Made by a program: the position numbers and the translations under genes
Notes under the pieces: model-generated
What the model saw: the letters and a program-made list of their open reading frames with translations, nothing else
Told to the model about the DNA's origin: nothing
Database searches by the model: none
Shown here: positions 1 through 9,395 of the stretch, piece by piece
How positions within the stretch are numbered: the stretch's first letter is position 1
How the letters are laid out: each line of letters opens with the position of its first letter
Assembly: GCF_006542765.1 (NCBI RefSeq)
Contig: NZ_SKCD01000034.1
Location: forward strand, 1 to 55,755
Direction: 5' to 3'
Length of the DNA stretch: 55,755 bases
Source of the DNA: Paenibacillus luteus
GTDB taxonomy: Bacteria > Bacillota > Bacilli > Paenibacillales > Paenibacillaceae

Positions 1-371
1 TGGAAAGCTAACAAACTAGGTGATGTGGTCATGTCGGTCTAGTAAAATACTTACTTTATTGAAAAATGAAAAACGATGAGAACGTGAGTATGAAGCAGAT
101 AGACTCCATAATTAAGGGGCCGAACCGGTTGTTCCAATGTAGGTTATGTACAGAAACCAACTGACATTCCATTGTACAGGATGTATTTATACCTAGGTAA
201 TTGTTCACAAAAAACATTGAAAACTTAGATGAGATTTATAAAACGCTAGTAGGTGCGTCTAAAAGCGTATCTCTTTTTTAAATTTATATTAAGAATTAGG
301 AAAAAGGAATTACTTGAACTTGCGTCGAAAGTCATAATAAGGAAAATTTTCAACTTGGAGGAATGAACAGA
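1..371. other. AT-rich region upstream of the Zorya operon, no gene seen
   Basis: No open frame of useful length or recognisable protein was found on either strand. The stretch ends in the GGAGG ribosome site of zorA (357-361). No confident sigma-A promoter could be assigned: the best -10-like string (CATAAT, 333-338) has only 13 bases to a TTGAAC at 314-319. The zorA promoter must lie here or to the left of the window. Confidence 0.5.
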
Positions 372-2240
372 ATGGGGTTTTGGTCTTTATTTACTACCTG
401 GTACTTTTTTGTTTTTTATATTGCTGCAATGTTAATCGGTGGTACCTATCAATATATCAAAATATATTCTAAATATTCGAAGGCTAAGACAGCTGCAGAT
501 AGTGTGGTTATTCAACTAGAAAATCTGAAAAATGACAATAATATAGTAGATCGATTTAATAATATGGATGAATGGATTAAAAGCCAAAACAATGAATACA
601 TAACAAGATGTTTAGAACCAAGTTGGAGAACATTTTATAAAAAGTTTATGGACTATCAACGAAATGGATTAAGTATTACTCCAGATGTTTATGATTATTT
701 TCACGAAGATATTTTTATTCAAAAGTACGGAAATCGAAAGCTAGCCGAATTGGTACCAGGATTGTTTTTAGCGGCCGGTATCATCGGTACATTCTTAGGT
801 ATAGCAACGGGTGTATCTGGTCTGGACCCTAACGGAGATTCCGCTGCAATGAAAAGTGGAATAGGTCTGCTTTTAAGTGGTATGAAGGTAAAGTTTATGT
901 CTTCTATAGCAGGTATTCTCGCTTCAGCAGTATGGCAATATGTTGATAAAAAGAGGAACTTACCTGTTTTACAAGAGAGCTTTCATAGGATTCGTCAAAG
1001 TATGGACGATGCTTTTCCAACACAGGAAGAGAGCACCGTTCTATTTCGGATGCTTCAAAACCAAGAGAAGCATATGCAAGATTTTCAAGTGTTTATGTCT
1101 GAACAATTAATTCCTCAGATGATGACAGGATTCACCGATGCGCTAAGTCAGTCGATCTTGCCTCCATTAGAACAGACTCAGACGTTGATGGGTGAGCTTA
1201 TAAGTAATGCAAGTGCAAATCAAATGGATGGTGTGAAGCAGTTAACCACCGAGGTTATGAATTCATTAAATGAAATCACAGGTGAGCACATGAAAAATTT
1301 AGGGGAGGCTCTCCAATCAACAGTAGAATGGCAGAAGCGTGTTCATGAAGAGATGAGCGCTTTAGTCGATTCCATGCAGCAGTCTGCACAACATCAATCT
1401 GAGATGGTGGAGAAGACAACTGTATTAACTGAGGAAATCCATAATTATACGGAAAATATTACGGACTATCAAAAAGTGCTTGAAGGTACAGTAGCCCAGT
1501 TAAACGATACCACGTCCAAAAACAGTGAGCTACAAGTTGCTGTTACAGGTCTCCTTGAACGGATGGTAGATGAGAGAAATGTATTTCATAATCATTTTGA
1601 CGATCATATTGGTCGTTTACAGTTAAATGTGGAATCTATCGTGTCACAGTCAGAAATTCAAGTTACTGTTCAAGCACATCTTGAACAGAATTTGCAACGA
1701 ATGACTGATATGTCAGAAAGTCAGCAGCTCCTAGTCTCAGCACTTTCCGATCAAGCATCTCTCGCTAAGCAATCAGGAGAGGAATTAGGACGATTAGTTT
1801 TGCGTTTTGAGAATAACGCGTCTTTATTTACAGAATTGCAGGCTGGCGTTGGAGATTTATTGGAGCAAACGGCAGAAGAGAGAACAAGAGTCGATCAGTT
1901 AATCATTAACATTCAAGAAGATCTTGTTAAGCAAGTCGAATTAATGGATAATCGCGTACAAATTATGACTTCTGTATGGGAAGAAAATAGCAGTGTTATG
2001 ACTAAAATGAATAACCAATTAGGAACATCAATGAATCAATTCACCGATGATATGCATCGTGGAATCACGCGTACATTCGAACAATTCGACGAAGAATTAA
2101 CAAAGTCCGTGAATTTGTTAGCTAAGGGTGTAGATTCTATGCGAGATGGACTAGTAGAATTGCCAGAGGTCATACAAGAATTAAAGCAATCTGTTATAGA
2201 GATAAATAAGCAGGCTAAACGTGCTACAGCGATTTTATAA
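372..2240 (+). CDS. zorA: Zorya ZorA, MotA/TolQ/ExbB-like proton-channel subunit with long cytoplasmic tail
   Basis: ZorA forms, with ZorB, an inner-membrane proton-driven motor that senses phage infection and signals to cytosolic effectors (known for the Zorya family). The protein (about 622 aa) has an N-terminal membrane helix (residues about 5-25) and two further helices around 125-147 and 164-187, in the MotA/ExbB pattern with a glycine-rich LFLAAGIIGTFLGIA stretch. A roughly 400-residue Gln/Glu-rich, helix-forming tail follows, matching the long ZorA tail needed for signalling. An ATG nine bases upstream (363) touches the GGAGG, so the ATG at 372, about 10 bases after it, is the better start. 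First gene of a tight four-gene operon with zorB 19 bases downstream. Identification rests mainly on the zorABCD context; in isolation it would read as a MotA/TolQ/ExbB channel protein. Confidence 0.88.
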   Translation: MGFWSLFTTWYFFVFYIAAMLIGGTYQYIKIYSKYSKAKTAADSVVIQLENLKNDNNIVDRFNNMDEWIKSQNNEYITRCLEPSWRTFYKKFMDYQRNGLSITPDVYDYFHEDIFIQKYGNRKLAELVPGLFLAAGIIGTFLGIATGVSGLDPNGDSAAMKSGIGLLLSGMKVKFMSSIAGILASAVWQYVDKKRNLPVLQESFHRIRQSMDDAFPTQEESTVLFRMLQNQEKHMQDFQVFMSEQLIPQMMTGFTDALSQSILPPLEQTQTLMGELISNASANQMDGVKQLTTEVMNSLNEITGEHMKNLGEALQSTVEWQKRVHEEMSALVDSMQQSAQHQSEMVEKTTVLTEEIHNYTENITDYQKVLEGTVAQLNDTTSKNSELQVAVTGLLERMVDERNVFHNHFDDHIGRLQLNVESIVSQSEIQVTVQAHLEQNLQRMTDMSESQQLLVSALSDQASLAKQSGEELGRLVLRFENNASLFTELQAGVGDLLEQTAEERTRVDQLIINIQEDLVKQVELMDNRVQIMTSVWEENSSVMTKMNNQLGTSMNQFTDDMHRGITRTFEQFDEELTKSVNLLAKGVDSMRDGLVELPEVIQELKQSVIEINKQAKRATAIL

Positions 2241-2259
2241 AGAGAGAGGAAGATAGGTA

Positions 2260-3039
2260 GTGGCACGAGGTTTTCGTAATATAAAACGGCATTCTCAAAC
2301 AGCTCACGAAGATGAGAAGGAAAGCTCTTGGATCTCTTATACGGATCTCATGTCTGCTCTATTAATAATATTTGCGTTAGTCATAATGGTGACGATGTAT
2401 GACACTCAAAATGCTTATGAACAGCAAATAGAAGCCATGGAGCAGACGGCTGAAGCGATTAAACAGAAAGAAGATGCCATTACACAAAAGAACAAACTCA
2501 TTGAAGAAGTTATCGGTGTCAAATCGAGAATTATTCAGGAGTTGGTAATGGCTTTTAAAGACTCGAACTTAGACTTGCAAATTGATCAGCAAACAGGAGC
2601 AATCCGGTTCTCAGGAGGCGTGTTTTTTGATAAGAAAAGCAGCACGGTGTCATCTAACGGAAACGATTATCTCATACAATTCATTCCTCAATATATAGAC
2701 ATTTTATTATCGGATCAATTCCGTAATGAAATTGCCCAAATTATTGTCGAAGGACATACGGATAGCGATGGTGGATATTTGTATAACCTTAAACTGTCGC
2801 AAGACAGAGCATTGTCTGTTGTACAACAGGTTTTTAATCCAGCGTTTCCAAAGTTTAAATATCAAGAGGAATTAAAAACCGTTGTAACGGCGAATGGTCG
2901 GTCGTTTAGTGTTCCCATCTTAGATGCTAGCGGTAAAATGGATCTCAATAAATCAAGACGTGTGGAGTTTAAATTTCGTCTCAAGGACGAGCAACTATTG
3001 GAGAAGCTTCAAGGGCTGATGGTGGAAGATGGACAATAA
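2260..3039 (+). CDS. zorB: Zorya ZorB, MotB/OmpA-like peptidoglycan-binding stator subunit
   Basis: Partner of ZorA in the membrane motor. It starts at GTG after an AGAGAGAGG-rich ribosome site. A short basic cytosolic end is followed by one membrane helix (about 27-47) with Asp29 in SYTDLMSALL, the place of the MotB-type proton-binding aspartate. A Gln/Glu-rich coil (about 50-90) leads to a C-terminal OmpA-like domain with the peptidoglycan-binding signature IIVEGHTDSDGG near residue 161 and NKSRRVEFKF near the end. Length 259 aa fits the family. It overlaps zorC by 11 bases, which suggests translational coupling. Confidence 0.9.
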   Translation: MARGFRNIKRHSQTAHEDEKESSWISYTDLMSALLIIFALVIMVTMYDTQNAYEQQIEAMEQTAEAIKQKEDAITQKNKLIEEVIGVKSRIIQELVMAFKDSNLDLQIDQQTGAIRFSGGVFFDKKSSTVSSNGNDYLIQFIPQYIDILLSDQFRNEIAQIIVEGHTDSDGGYLYNLKLSQDRALSVVQQVFNPAFPKFKYQEELKTVVTANGRSFSVPILDASGKMDLNKSRRVEFKFRLKDEQLLEKLQGLMVEDGQ

Positions 3040-4285
3040 CACCTATATTTTCAACTTTACTTTTACTCCAAAGAAGTTGTCTGAAGCAAGGAAAACAGTA
3101 CAGAAACGTTATGAAGATATTGATATGCTTACAGCATCACAAGTTAGTGGTCTGCGGTTGCCGAAACTATTGGAGTTAATTAGGAAGACGCTAGAAGATG
3201 AAATTGAAAAGCTAGCACAACAGCTTAATAAAACAGACATTATGGTATTACTATACCAATATCCTCATTTTGCAGAGTCCAATGACACGCAGAAGAAAAT
3301 TAATCTTGTGATAAGCAATCATTATAGTCCAACAATTGGCTCATATGTATGGGGCTTGTTTCAGCATGAATATCAGAATATTTATGTACAGGATCTTCTT
3401 AGAAGATTCTTTGCAATCGATCAATTTGATTTTTTACATGTTAATAATGAAGCCGTTACAAAGGGGTTCGTAACATCATTAACAAGTAGTGAAGGAATTG
3501 CTCCGAGTATGGTGCAGATGTTTACAACTGGAAAGTTAAAAACGGAGCAGCTTTTAAAAACCATAAAGATTAAGTCGGAGTCTCCGATAGAAGACTTCTT
3601 GTTATTCCGAATGCTTCAAAACGGATTGTTTAATGATGAAATATTGCGACGTGACGGTGAAGGATTCATATGTCAATTACTTGAGCGCTATCCTATTCAG
3701 CAATATCAAGAGTTAATTAAATCATATTTGGAAGCTAGAAATCATGAGGAGTTTCATCCGAAGCTGCTAGAACAAGCGATTAAACGGTTGCATGATCCAC
3801 GAGAGAGAATGGTCGATTGGGAGTTTCTGTCCGAATCAGCAATGAATGAAGTTAATAGATGGCTTCTTGAAATTGAATTAAAGAAATTCTTTGAAGGGGA
3901 TGCAAACCGTCGGTTTGAATATTGGAAGAGATATCTGCATTACATTAAAAATGTCGTTCAGTTAAAAGGCAGGAACGATCCTAAAGTAGCTTTTATATAT
4001 TTTCAAGATGTTGTTGTAGTTGAGTTTGGTAATATTGGTGCCGCATATTTTTATCACAGAAGAGGATTCGACCAGTACATCTTAAGTCGAACAACCGGTA
4101 CTGATTTCGGAAGAAAAAGTGTAACAGCGAAAGAAAATCTTCTTAAAGAAACGGATAGGAGAAAGTATGGCGAGCCTCTCTTTATTCATAAACTCGGACA
4201 TCATGGTTATTTTGAAACATGGACAGCTAAGTTCACACGTCATATGCAAGAATATATGGATGGATATTACGATTATTCGGAGTGA
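3029..4285 (+). CDS. zorC: Zorya ZorC, EH-signature protein
   Basis: ZorC is the cytosolic partner that, with ZorD, defines type I Zorya and is thought to bind DNA downstream of the ZorAB motor. This 418-aa protein is helical in its first two thirds. Its C-terminal third has the EH-signature layout: FEYWKRYLHYI near residue 295, then VVVVEFGNIGAAYFYHR near 330, and a final HKLGHHGYFETW. It is shorter than the roughly 560-aa E. coli protein, mostly N-terminal to this domain. The start lies within the end of zorB (GGTGGAAG upstream) and zorD begins 8 bases after the stop. The call comes from the EH block plus operon position. Confidence 0.85.
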   Translation: MDNNTYIFNFTFTPKKLSEARKTVQKRYEDIDMLTASQVSGLRLPKLLELIRKTLEDEIEKLAQQLNKTDIMVLLYQYPHFAESNDTQKKINLVISNHYSPTIGSYVWGLFQHEYQNIYVQDLLRRFFAIDQFDFLHVNNEAVTKGFVTSLTSSEGIAPSMVQMFTTGKLKTEQLLKTIKIKSESPIEDFLLFRMLQNGLFNDEILRRDGEGFICQLLERYPIQQYQELIKSYLEARNHEEFHPKLLEQAIKRLHDPRERMVDWEFLSESAMNEVNRWLLEIELKKFFEGDANRRFEYWKRYLHYIKNVVQLKGRNDPKVAFIYFQDVVVVEFGNIGAAYFYHRRGFDQYILSRTTGTDFGRKSVTAKENLLKETDRRKYGEPLFIHKLGHHGYFETWTAKFTRHMQEYMDGYYDYSE

Positions 4286-4293
4286 CATAAAAT

Positions 4294-7044
4294 ATGAGTT
4301 GGTGGAATCGCTTATCTGGTAAGGACAAACAGCCTCTATACGATCCTGTGCAGTGGATTTTTGAAAAGCAACAGAAAGGATTAGATATTCGTTTATTTCG
4401 TGCTCATGATAATAAACCAATTACACTGCCAATAAATATGACAGTTGCAGAGCTTAGACAACAGCCAGCTCTTGAGACGCTAGAGCTCGTAGAGAACATG
4501 TGGTTTGAAGAATGGTTAGTTCAAACCGAACAAGGGTATTTGCTACCCTATGATAAGCTTATTGAAGCGCCATCGGAAATTAGGAAAGCAATGGATGTTC
4601 CTGAGCCGGTACAACTCAACTTGGCTCTAGGGCATGAAGGAGCGGTAGGCGCCGCGCATTTTCGATTTATATTGGAGATGCATTATGAGGGATGGAAGCA
4701 TCTCGAAAGAACCTCACAATTAATAGGGCCTTGGCTTAAACTACCTGACCGTAATTGGCTTTTAATGAATCCAGAACAGTATCAACTTCAACAATTAATA
4801 AATGTAGCTCCTAATCCCATGGATAAGGAACGGATATTTGAATATGTAGCCCAGGTTCGCTCTGAAGCTAAACGCTTAAACATTCAGATGGGCGTTTATT
4901 TAGACAAACAAGAATATAAATTTGCAGATGGGTTAGATGTTGAGGTTAATTTCAGCGGGGAACAGCTTGAATTTAATCCACTTTATACGTCTAATGACCA
5001 TATTCCATCTAGTCTGCTCAAAAAAATGAGTGAAGGAAAGTCATCCTTTGCTAATGATCCGGAACACGGAAAGATATTTATTTCTTCCGATGTGGCAAAG
5101 AGAGCAGAGCGGGTTCGAGTGATGGATGTCATTCAAGGACAAGATATTCCAAGATTTGCTGAGAACCCAGAAGCTTTTTTACCAGAAGTAGAAGGGCTTG
5201 ATTTATCCCTCTTTGGCGAACGTGTCAGAGCATTAGGCATAAGGGTGTATAAAGCACAGCCTTACGTCCATGCATCGGATAAAGGACGCGGTTGGTTTGA
5301 GCTGGAGACTGGTATATCAATAATAGATGGAGAAGGTGAGATCAAACATTCCTATACTCCTGCAGATTTTGAATCTTTAATTGAAGGGTCAAAGGAGTCT
5401 GGCAATGAGTATTTTAATATGGATGGAGAATGGATTAAAGTCCCTCATAATATGAGCGAATTTGCTGAAGCTTCTGAACGAATGCAGCAGACTTGGGGAG
5501 ACACGCCTAGGGTTGATGTAACTAAGCTACCCTATGTTCTTGAAATATTCGATAACATTGGACAATTGGAATTTAATCAACCGATCTTAATTGCGCAACA
5601 GGATATGGTAGATCAAGGAGTATTGGATAGAGTTCCGCCATCTCTATTCGGAGCATCATTAAAACCATTTCAAGAGGATGGTTTTGTATGGATGAAATCT
5701 TTGCATTACCGTAATCTTGGAGGACTGCTTGCAGATGATATGGGGTTAGGGAAAACGATTCAAGTTGTATCGTTGTTAGCTTATCTGCAGCAAGTTGGAA
5801 AACTAACTCCAACACTCATCGTCGTACCAAAGACTTTGATTGATAACTGGGTTGGAGAAATCGAGAAGTTTGCCAATCCGCTTACAAAGCAGATTTATGT
5901 GCATGGTGGAACATCCAGGGTTAAGGATCCAGAGGTTTTGAAAAAGACTGGAATTACTCTCACGACGTATCAAACATTAGTACGTGATCAATTGGCATTC
6001 GGACAAGTTGAGTGGCAATCAATTATTTGTGATGAAGCACAAGCTATTAAAAATCCATCAACTGCAGCTAGTAAAGTAATTAAGGCTATGAATACGAAAT
6101 TTAGACTTGCGCTTACAGGGACTCCTGTAGAAAATGGGCTCAGTGAATTGTGGTCAATCTTGGATTATGTACAACCGGGATTATTAGGAAGCCTAAGTGA
6201 ATTCAAAAAAGAATTCATTGATAAGCTCGAAGCAGAAGAACGCGATCTGGTAACTGAACAGAATCTTCTTGCACGTATATCCATGGTATATAAACGTCGG
6301 ACAAAGTCTGAGGAGTTAGCAGGTCAGCTTCCTTCAAAAAGCGCATTAGAACTACCTATTCCATTAGGTAAGGAGCAGAAACAGCTTTATTCCGATGTAG
6401 TCTCTCAAGTAAAAGCCAAGCGCATGTCAGGCCTACAAGCCATTCAGGTACTGCGTGAGCTGTGTTCTCATCCAGGATTAGTGCATGAACAATTCAAAAA
6501 GTTACCAGTCAGTGCGGTTCCTAAGCTGGCTAAGACAATGCAGATTATACAAGAGGTTCAACTTAAAGGCGAGAAGGTATTGATTTTCACAGAATTGAGG
6601 CAAATGCAAGAGCTGCTTAGAGATGCTATTCGTGAACAATTTGATATCAATCCTTCTATTATTAACGGTTTAACTGAGAGAAGGCAGAACCATGTGGATC
6701 TCTTTAATCGAAGGTCTGGTTTCGATGTTATGATCTTGTCTCCAAAAGCTGCTGGAACCGGACTTACAATAACTTCCGCAAATCATGTGATTCACTATAC
6801 GCGCTGGTGGAATCCAGCGGTAGAAAATCAGGCGACAGATCGCGTATATCGAATTGGACAGGAGAGGCCTGTACAAGTCTATTATCCAATTGTTACGGAT
6901 GAGGAATACATTCTTAAAGCGGGCACAGTGGAGCAGATTGTACATCGGATATTAGGCGAGAAGCAGGAGTTAGCTTCATCTATTATCGTATCCAGCCATA
7001 AGCTAGATGTAGAGAGTGAAGTAATGGAAAGTATGTTTGGGTAA
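4294..7044 (+). CDS. zorD: Zorya ZorD, SNF2-family helicase/nuclease effector (type I)
   Basis: ZorD is the effector of type I Zorya, a SNF2-like ATPase reported to degrade phage DNA. The 916-aa protein has an N-terminal half with no familiar domain and then a full SNF2 core: ADDMGLGKT (about residue 481), TLIVVPKTL, DEAQAIKNP (about 580), LALTGTPVEN, and the helicase C lobe GTGLTITSANHVIHYTRWW...NQATDRVYRIGQ (about 820-855). All catalytic motifs look intact. Its Zorya role is inferred from being the fourth gene of zorABCD; the sequence alone would be called a DEAD/SNF2 helicase. About 160 bases without a feature follow the stop. Confidence 0.88.
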   Translation: MSWWNRLSGKDKQPLYDPVQWIFEKQQKGLDIRLFRAHDNKPITLPINMTVAELRQQPALETLELVENMWFEEWLVQTEQGYLLPYDKLIEAPSEIRKAMDVPEPVQLNLALGHEGAVGAAHFRFILEMHYEGWKHLERTSQLIGPWLKLPDRNWLLMNPEQYQLQQLINVAPNPMDKERIFEYVAQVRSEAKRLNIQMGVYLDKQEYKFADGLDVEVNFSGEQLEFNPLYTSNDHIPSSLLKKMSEGKSSFANDPEHGKIFISSDVAKRAERVRVMDVIQGQDIPRFAENPEAFLPEVEGLDLSLFGERVRALGIRVYKAQPYVHASDKGRGWFELETGISIIDGEGEIKHSYTPADFESLIEGSKESGNEYFNMDGEWIKVPHNMSEFAEASERMQQTWGDTPRVDVTKLPYVLEIFDNIGQLEFNQPILIAQQDMVDQGVLDRVPPSLFGASLKPFQEDGFVWMKSLHYRNLGGLLADDMGLGKTIQVVSLLAYLQQVGKLTPTLIVVPKTLIDNWVGEIEKFANPLTKQIYVHGGTSRVKDPEVLKKTGITLTTYQTLVRDQLAFGQVEWQSIICDEAQAIKNPSTAASKVIKAMNTKFRLALTGTPVENGLSELWSILDYVQPGLLGSLSEFKKEFIDKLEAEERDLVTEQNLLARISMVYKRRTKSEELAGQLPSKSALELPIPLGKEQKQLYSDVVSQVKAKRMSGLQAIQVLRELCSHPGLVHEQFKKLPVSAVPKLAKTMQIIQEVQLKGEKVLIFTELRQMQELLRDAIREQFDINPSIINGLTERRQNHVDLFNRRSGFDVMILSPKAAGTGLTITSANHVIHYTRWWNPAVENQATDRVYRIGQERPVQVYYPIVTDEEYILKAGTVEQIVHRILGEKQELASSIIVSSHKLDVESEVMESMFG

Positions 7045-7207
7045 TTCGAAAACAAAATTATAATTTATGAAAAGATGTTAATTTAATGACGAATTGTCAA
7101 ACTAGGTGTTAAACTTCTGCCACGAGGGCTTCGTGAGTCGAATAATGAAACCTGGTCCAGTTTGAAGTAGAGTATAATTACGTAACGATTGTGTCATCAA
7201 AGGAAAT

Positions 7208-7548
7208 ATGGATTATTTTAGGAAAGTGAAATTGTCGAGAATCACTAATACTACAGAAGCCCCTATGATTAAGCAAGATCTATCGCTAGACCAACGCCAA
7301 TTTGAGATTAAGACCGCGATTCAGGTGGTAGATGTCATTGAAACATCTGAGGGAATCAGGCTTTAAAATGACTTTGGGCTATATCTACTCTCATTTGATT
7401 ATACGTGTTTTTATTGTTATCCGTCAGAAAAACTGATTTCGACTATTATAAAGTGTCGAATGGGAAAGTTGATTTAGGCAAAGATTGGATTATCACTTTC
7501 ACAATCATAACGGATTCGCTTGGCGATGTTTTTGTCGTCACTTTTTGA
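7208..7548 (+). pseudogene. broken small gene of unknown function
   Basis: An ATG at 7208 opens a 52-codon frame ending at TAA 7364. The same frame stays protein-like beyond the stop (NDFGLYLLSFDYTCFYCYPSE). A one-base shift near 7430 then gives DFDYYKVSNGKVDLGKDWII up to a TGA at 7546. One nonsense codon plus one frameshift therefore repair to a protein of about 113 aa. I do not recognise the family. Confidence 0.5.
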
Positions 7549-7599
7549 ATGAAAATGGAGTAAAACCGTAAAACTGCTGGCTCGGTTCAAGGAATATGC

Positions 7600-8140
7600 A
7601 ACAGGCGCATATTGCCAATTCTTTCTTCTGCTGACCTTGAGTTAATTTGGCAGACATACGTTTTTCTATGTAGACTTCGCCTAACTGATTTCCGTGAAAG
7701 CGTGGTTCACCGACCTCTATCGGGAAATCTACAAGCGCTCTTGTGGCTACAAACGACGGAAAGAATTTTCGTTATCTGCTCCACATCTGATTTCTGAAAT
7801 GCTGGATCAGACGATTGCTTCAGAGATTTCTACAGCTTACGTACTCATGGACAGTCGCTTAATGCATTCGCCCCTAGTTCAGAGAATTGTCGATCACTGA
7901 CTGAATGTGCTTGGCAAGATTAAAAACGATAACAAGTTCAATCCGTTCACGGACAACGGATGGATTTTGAAGCTCTTACCAAGCTACCTTGCAAGTCAAA
8001 GGAAAGCACCGGGACTCGGCGAATTGTTCATTACATTGTTATGAGATCAGCTCCTTGGATAGGGTGGTTGCCCTGCAACAATTGATAAAATTGAAGAATG
8101 AATTCGCTGTTTAAATCAGGCAGAAGTTATTTAAGTTAAC
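7600..8140 (+). pseudogene. decayed IS4-family transposase remnant
   Basis: Protein-like pieces in several frames line up with the middle and end of IS4-family DDE transposases. YVLMDS at about 7840 (the catalytic Asp context, usually VLMDSWFT) is followed by PLVQRIVDH and, past a stop, LNVLGKIKNDNK. Near 8020-8100 the family's terminal GELF...ALQQLI pattern appears as GELFITLL and VALQQLIKL in different frames. The DDE core between is deleted and the N terminus is missing. No terminal inverted repeats could be found, so the original ends are lost. Confidence 0.6.
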
Positions 8141-8191
8141 TTCAGCACAGAATTTTTGCGTTGTCCAGTTGTATAAAGTCTTACCTGCTGA

Positions 8192-8221
8192 TTTCTTGCT
8201 GCGAAAGTTGTGTTGTATAAT
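8192..8221 (+). promoter_or_regulatory. tentative promoter for the first methyltransferase operon
   Basis: A consensus TATAAT lies at 8216-8221, about 90 bases before the likely start of the methyltransferase. The -35 partner is poor (TTTCTT at 8192-8197, 18-base spacer). It is the only good -10 in the gap between the transposase wreck and the operon. Confidence 0.35.
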
Positions 8222-8312
8222 AACAAAGGATAATAATGGTTGTTGAGGAATTCTATTATTATTGATTGACAGAACAAAAAATTCAGTCATAGGGGAAATT
8301 GGGTTGGATGAG

Positions 8313-9395
8313 ATGTACTCAATGAGCGTAGGCAGTTTGTTTGCAGGTATCGGCGGTTTTTGTACCGCATTTAAAAGGGAAGGCTTTCAAATCGCATGGG
8401 CTAATGAATTTGATAAGTCCGCGTGTGAAACATATAGATACAATAATCCTAAAGTTGACTTACATGAAAAGTCGATAGAAGGACTTTCGGTGAATATGGA
8501 TAAATTGAATCCAGTTGATGTTTTGACTGCCGGATTTCCGTGTCAGTCTTTTTCAGTTGCTGGAAACCAACTGGGTTTCGAGGATCCGCGTGGTTCATTA
8601 TTTTTTCAAATTATTAGGCTAATAAAAGAATTCGGTAATGAGAAACCCAAAATTATCGTATTAGAAAATGTTAAGAATCTTATATATCATGATTCCGGTA
8701 GATCAATTCGTCGATTAGAAGAAGAGCTAAGGAATGCAGGGTATTGGTTTCGAGTGAATAAAGACCTGAATGGTCATTTATTAAACTCTACTCCCAATGC
8801 TAAGGTGCTGAATACGAAAGATCATACTACTATTCCTCAAAATCGTGAACGGCTATACATGGTTGCGTTAAACAGCGATTATTTCAAAAAAAACAGGTTT
8901 AAATTTCCGGATGAGAGAACCGTACCGCTCGCGGATATTCAATCCTTTTTTGATAAGTCACAAAAAGGCGAAGCTGAACTGTATTTTGAGTCTGGAAGTA
9001 AATATGAAACACTGTTTGCAGATGCAATTAAGGAGGCTAAAAAAGAAGGACGTCATGACTCTGTTTATTTACTAAGGCGTATTTATGTAAGGGAGAATAA
9101 AAATAACTGTGCCTTTACTCTTACAGCAAATATGGGGAGCGGTGGCCATAATGTACCAGTCATTGAAGATGACTGGGGGATAAGAAAGCTTACTCCGCGT
9201 GAATGTCTTAGATTACAGGGGTTTAAAGATCATGAGTTCTCATTCCCAATTCAAATGGCAAAAACAAAACAATATAAGCAGATAGGCAATGCTGTAACGG
9301 TCGATCTTGTTCAACTATTGGCAGCTCAATGTAAAAATCAATTAATAGCCGAAGAGAGGACTAAAGTATATGATAGGTTGGAGTTTTCCATCTAA
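8313..9395 (+). CDS. DNA (cytosine-5-)-methyltransferase 1
   Basis: Transfers a methyl group from S-adenosylmethionine to C5 of cytosine within an unknown target. The conserved motifs occur in order: GSLFAGIGGF (I), GFPCQSFSVAG with the catalytic Cys (IV), LENVKNL (VI), QNRERLYMV (VIII), LTPRECLRLQGF (IX) and QIGNAV (X). Motif spacing is ordinary. The open frame extends up to a TTG at 8262, but the ATGs at 8313 and 8322 sit just ahead of motif I and are more plausible; no ribosome site decides between them. The 3' end overlaps the next gene by 26 bases. This is the first gene of a four-gene operon (8313-12864) and probably marks self DNA for it. Confidence 0.9.
   Translation: MYSMSVGSLFAGIGGFCTAFKREGFQIAWANEFDKSACETYRYNNPKVDLHEKSIEGLSVNMDKLNPVDVLTAGFPCQSFSVAGNQLGFEDPRGSLFFQIIRLIKEFGNEKPKIIVLENVKNLIYHDSGRSIRRLEEELRNAGYWFRVNKDLNGHLLNSTPNAKVLNTKDHTTIPQNRERLYMVALNSDYFKKNRFKFPDERTVPLADIQSFFDKSQKGEAELYFESGSKYETLFADAIKEAKKEGRHDSVYLLRRIYVRENKNNCAFTLTANMGSGGHNVPVIEDDWGIRKLTPRECLRLQGFKDHEFSFPIQMAKTKQYKQIGNAVTVDLVQLLAAQCKNQLIAEERTKVYDRLEFSI

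Noticed and set aside
1..250. Possible group II intron or IS remnant left of zorA
   Set aside because: Neither strand gave protein-like pieces or recognisable intron domains; only a short TGTACAG repeat was seen.
4082..4420. Minus-strand frame across the zorC-zorD junction
   Set aside because: It is antisense to two well-supported genes and has no recognisable motif.
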